Source of the DNA: Archivesica marissinica
Lineage: Eukaryota; Mollusca; Bivalvia; Venerida; Vesicomyidae
DNA: 64,000 nucleotides
Direction: 5' to 3'
NCBI GenBank assembly: GCA_014843695.1
Contig: CM026387.1
Location: 64,287,842 to 64,351,841 of the forward strand
The notes below the pieces were generated by a model, which had not been told where the DNA came from, searched no databases, and was given only the letters and a program-made list of their open reading frames with translations. Of this stretch, positions 60,611 through 64,000 are shown one piece after another. The position numbers and the translations under genes are program-made. Within the stretch, counting starts at the first letter, position 1, and the number at the start of each line of letters is the position of its first letter.

Positions 60611-60835
60611 TGTATAAACTGTTACGATTACGATACAAGCTTTCACAACTTCATTACTGTCGTTGGCACATATGAAAGCGTATATGTGGTGATTCATCTG
60701 GGAGGACACCGTATTACCCGGAGAAAACCAACTGTTTGATCTGGTGACCGCTGTACCATCTCTCATGCTTCCCGGTCCGAGGATAACACCCAGGTTGCAT
60801 TTGTGAGAAGCGAGCTTGCTAATCTGCACTAATCG
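60611..60835 (-). mobile_element. tRNA-derived SINE family E, copy 4
   Basis: tatgaaagcgtatatgtggt, ggagaaaaccaactgtttga, then ggtccgaggataacacccag and gaagcgagcttgctaatctg. More diverged than copies 1-3. Confidence 0.8.
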
Positions 60836-60918
60836 ACTATGTATTCCAAATTAATTATTTAGATCAGCGGTATATCTTAACTGGAACTAACTTTCATACA
60901 AAATGTATGAACATTGCC

Positions 60919-61615
60919 ACGAGATTACATCTGTATATGACAATGCTGTATCTGTATATGATGAGGTTACATCTGTATATGATGAGGTTACATCTGTATA
61001 TGATGAGGTTACATCTGTATATGATGAGGTTACATCTGTATATGATGAGGTTACATCTGTATATGATGAGGTTACATCTGTATATGATGAGGTTACATCT
61101 GTATATGATGAGGTTACAGCTGTATATGATGAGGTTACATCTGTATATGATGAGGTTACATCTGTATATGATGAGGTTACAGCTGTATATGATGAGGTTA
61201 CATCTGTATATGATGAGGTTACAGCTGTATATGATGAGGTTACATCTGTATATGATGAGGTTACATCTGTATATGATGAGGTTACATCTGTATATGATGA
61301 GGTTGAGGTTACATCTGTATATGATGAGGTTACATCTGTATATGATGAGGTTACATCTGTATATGATGAGGTTACATCTGTATATGATGAGGTTACATCT
61401 GTATATGATGAGGTTGAGGTTACATCTGTATATGATGAGGTTGAGGTTACATCTGTATATGATGAGATTACAGCTGTATATGATGAGGTTACATCTGTAT
61501 ATGATGAGATTACAGCTGCATATGATGAGGTTACATCTGTATATGATGAGGTTACATCTGTATATCACAAGGTTACATCTGTATATCACAAGGTTACATC
61601 TGTATATAAGTTACA
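60919..61615. repeat. 21-bp array, ~33 copies
   Basis: gatgaggttacatctgtata(t) with tca/gct variants. Open in two + frames and one - frame because 21 is a multiple of 3. Confidence 0.96.
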
Positions 61616-62374
61616 TCCTTAATACAGATTTTCAGGAATTGTTTTTTATTCTTTTCAACATTTCAGGAATTATATTTATATAGACAAAATATACCAATTT
61701 CAGGGTTTTTTGGGGTCATTTTCAGGGAGAAATTTAAGTTATGTTAATTAATGCAATGAACCAATATTTGTTCTAAGACAAAGAACAAAATTTACCAATT
61801 TCAGAACTTTCCGTTGGTCATATTCAGGGAGTAATTAACCCATTCCCACCTAGAACCTGCTTGTACGTCACAACGGGTTACGTCCAATTCCTGTTTATGA
61901 AAGCACTGTGATTAAAAGTGAAATAGGGGTTTGACCTCTCATACATCATTCTCTCACACGAACATTACCGGTACGTACACAGTTGCACAAAACAATGTCA
62001 AGACCCCCCAGTCCCCTCATATACAGGGTCTGGGGGTCTCGACATTGTGTCATGTAACACAATAGACTGAACATGTATGTGTGCTACAGAGGAGGAAAGA
62101 ATCGCTACCATACATTAAGTGGTGTCACGATATTGCTGAAGTGTACAATGATATATTGCAATACGATCTCGTCATATTACAATACACATAACGATATATT
62201 GCAATACGATCTCATCATATTATATGGGTAGTGACGATAAATAAACGTAAAACACACATTGCTTGCAGTACATAAATTTCAACTGTTATTTTGACCTCAT
62301 AAATTTCGACGGTTAACTGGACCGTATAAATTTTGAGTGTCGTACCTAGTGCTCTTGTTATATGCCTTGTTAGT
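61616..62374. other. Intergenic sequence with a hairpin and a short duplication
   Basis: Holds an inverted repeat at 61992-62048 and two copies of gatatattgcaatacgatct at about 62149 and 62193, then a SINE-tail fragment (gacgataaataaacgtaaaa) at 62232. Confidence 0.5.
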
Positions 62375-62993
62375 CAAGCATCCGTTAGATTGAACGTCCA
62401 TGTATTTGCGATGTACCGTAATTTGTTAGATTGAACATCCATGTATTTGCGATGTACCGTAATTCGTTAGATTGAATGTCCATGTATTTGCGATGTACCA
62501 TAATTCGTTAGATTGAATGTCCATGTATTTGCGATGTACCATAATTCGTTAGATTGAATATCCATGTATTTGCGATGTACCGTAATTCGTTAGATTGAAT
62601 GTCCATGTATTTGCGATGTACCATAATTTGTTAGATTGAATGTCCATGTATTTGCGATGTACCGTAATTTGTTAGTTGAATGTCCATGTATTTGCGATGT
62701 ACCATAATTTGTTAGATTGAATGTCCATGTATTTGCGATGTACCGTAATTTGTTAGTTGAATGTCCATGTATTTGCGATGTACCGTAATTCGTTAGATTG
62801 AATGTCCATGTATTTGCGATGTACCATAATTTGTTAGTTGAATGTCCATGTATTTGCGATGTACCGTAATTCGTTAGATTGAATGTCCATGTATTTGCGA
62901 TGTACCGTAATTTGTTAGTTGAATGTCCATGTATTTGCGATGTACCGTAATTCGTTAGATTGAACATCCATGTATTTGCGATGTACCGTAATG
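62375..62993. repeat. 41-bp array, ~15 copies
   Basis: gtccatgtatttgcgatgta, ccgtaattcgttagattgaa(t); several units lack two bases (ttagttgaat). Confidence 0.95.
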
Positions 62994-62994
62994 T

Positions 62995-63052
62995 AAATTT
63001 GTTTACAAAGTGCATACATGTATATTTGTTTACAAAGTGCATACATGTATAT
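62995..63052. repeat. 27-bp tandem duplicate
   Basis: atttgtttacaaagtgcata, catgtat twice. Confidence 0.85.
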
Positions 63053-63308
63053 TAATGTATTATTATTTGATGATTTTTACTGTTGTTTAATGTACATTAT
63101 TGGAGAGTGTACAAAATGGATGGGGATTGTGTCCTCTTATAAATAGTTTGGCATATTTTACCAAACTTTTCTGTCCGAATTGGCACCAACTGCTAAACCT
63201 CGCATTCCTGTTCAAAATGACTCATCATTACTCTAAACAGGTTGTTATCATGTCATTGTTACAAAACCAGTACATTACGTTACATTACCTTACCTTACAT
63301 TACCTAAG

Positions 63309-63395
63309 TGTTTGGTTAAGCGATGGAAGCTGCCCAGGAAAGGTGTTGTTGGGTAAACTGCCCGTCGCTCAAATTGGCAACCGGTAGCGACGTTA
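63309..63395 (+). mobile_element. SINE family F, 3' fragment
   Basis: gaagctgcccaggaaaggtg, tgggtaaactgcccgtcgct and a caaccggtagcgacg end; the tRNA half is absent. Confidence 0.65.
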
Positions 63396-63465
63396 AAGAA
63401 AAAATAGCAAAGAAATTAAAGCACTTTTAGCACGTTTTATTAAAAAATGGTATTAAAAAACCGGA

Positions 63466-63905
63466 ACACTCACATACACGGGACACTTGCATACATGGGA
63501 CACTCACTCACATACACAGGACACTTGCATACACGGGACACTCACTCACATGCATGGGACACTTGCATACACGGGACACTTGCATACACAGGACACTTGC
63601 ATACACGGGACACTTGCATACACGGGACACTTGCATACACAGGACACTTTTGGGGTTTTGGGGTTGTTGGGTGCATACACAGGACACTTGCATACATGGG
63701 ACACTTGCATACACGCGACACTCACTCGTATACACAGGACAATACAGGACCTCACATACACGGGACTCTCACATACACGGGACTCTCACATGACTTTCAT
63801 ATACACAGGAGACTCGCATACACAAGACACTCACATACACAAGACTCTCACATACACGGGATTCTCACATACATGTGACATTTGCATACACGAGACACTT
63901 GCATA
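63466..63905. repeat. 17-bp array, related to that at 53227
   Basis: Unit acacttgcatacacggg and acactcacatacacggg, interrupted once by ttttggggttttggggttgt (63649-63668). Open frames here are artefacts. Confidence 0.9.
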
Positions 63906-64000
63906 GTGCAATTTGTTTTTTTTTAACAGGAATACGGCTGACTTCAACGGACAAAACATGTTTTAAAATTATGCTGTAACTCTTTCATTGCCATTTGGGG

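Noticed and set aside
60894..61683. Three long overlapping open frames, both strands
   Set aside because: 21-bp array without stops; no gene context.
63447..63906. Overlapping open frames on both strands (HTRDTCIHGTLAY type)
   Set aside because: 17-bp array read in several frames.

Overview
The window looks like animal nuclear DNA. It has long introns, GT-AG splice sites, many tRNA-derived SINE copies, TTAA-flanked miniature inverted-repeat elements and very heavy tandem-repeat content. The repeat style (several tRNA-SINE families, MITEs, large minisatellites inside introns) suggests a bivalve or other lophotrochozoan, but that is inference and I do not claim a species. A run of exactly 1,000 N at 42289-43288 is an assembly gap.

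The only protein-coding gene I can support is the 3' part of a DOP1 (Dopey) family gene on the + strand. Eighteen exons between 276 and 59727 join with consistent splice phases into one frame of 4,566 nt (1,521 aa plus TAA). They match the central and C-terminal part of animal DOP1A/DOP1B. The N-terminal part, roughly 900 residues judging by the usual family length, lies upstream of the window. The family works with MON2 in endosome-to-Golgi membrane traffic and has been linked to kinesin-1.

Most other sequence is intron. Introns of 15.9 kb (8920-24860), 8.1 kb (35371-43430) and 12.9 kb (43487-56420) are inflated by tandem arrays. By my coordinates about 28 kb of the 64 kb is tandem repeat. 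The largest arrays are a 22-bp array of 7.1 kb (17089-24172), a 21-bp array of at least 4.5 kb running into the gap (37788-42288), and an 83-bp array of 2.5 kb (27823-30309). Three arrays (24595-24880, 27823-30309, 34170-35010) are built from an exon edge and its splice site, so they copy real splice signals many times.

Between the arrays lie dispersed repeats: four or more tRNA-derived SINE families, two TTAA-target MITE families, a third terminal-inverted-repeat family whose end has been tandemly amplified, a possible hAT-like pair, a fold-back element, and a decayed LINE reverse-transcriptase 3' end broken by a SINE. Nearly all long open frames in the arrays are artefacts of repeat units without stops. 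I see no bacterial system, CRISPR array, genuine tRNA or rRNA gene. After the stop codon at 59727 the window holds a probable 3' UTR, SINE fragments and three more arrays.
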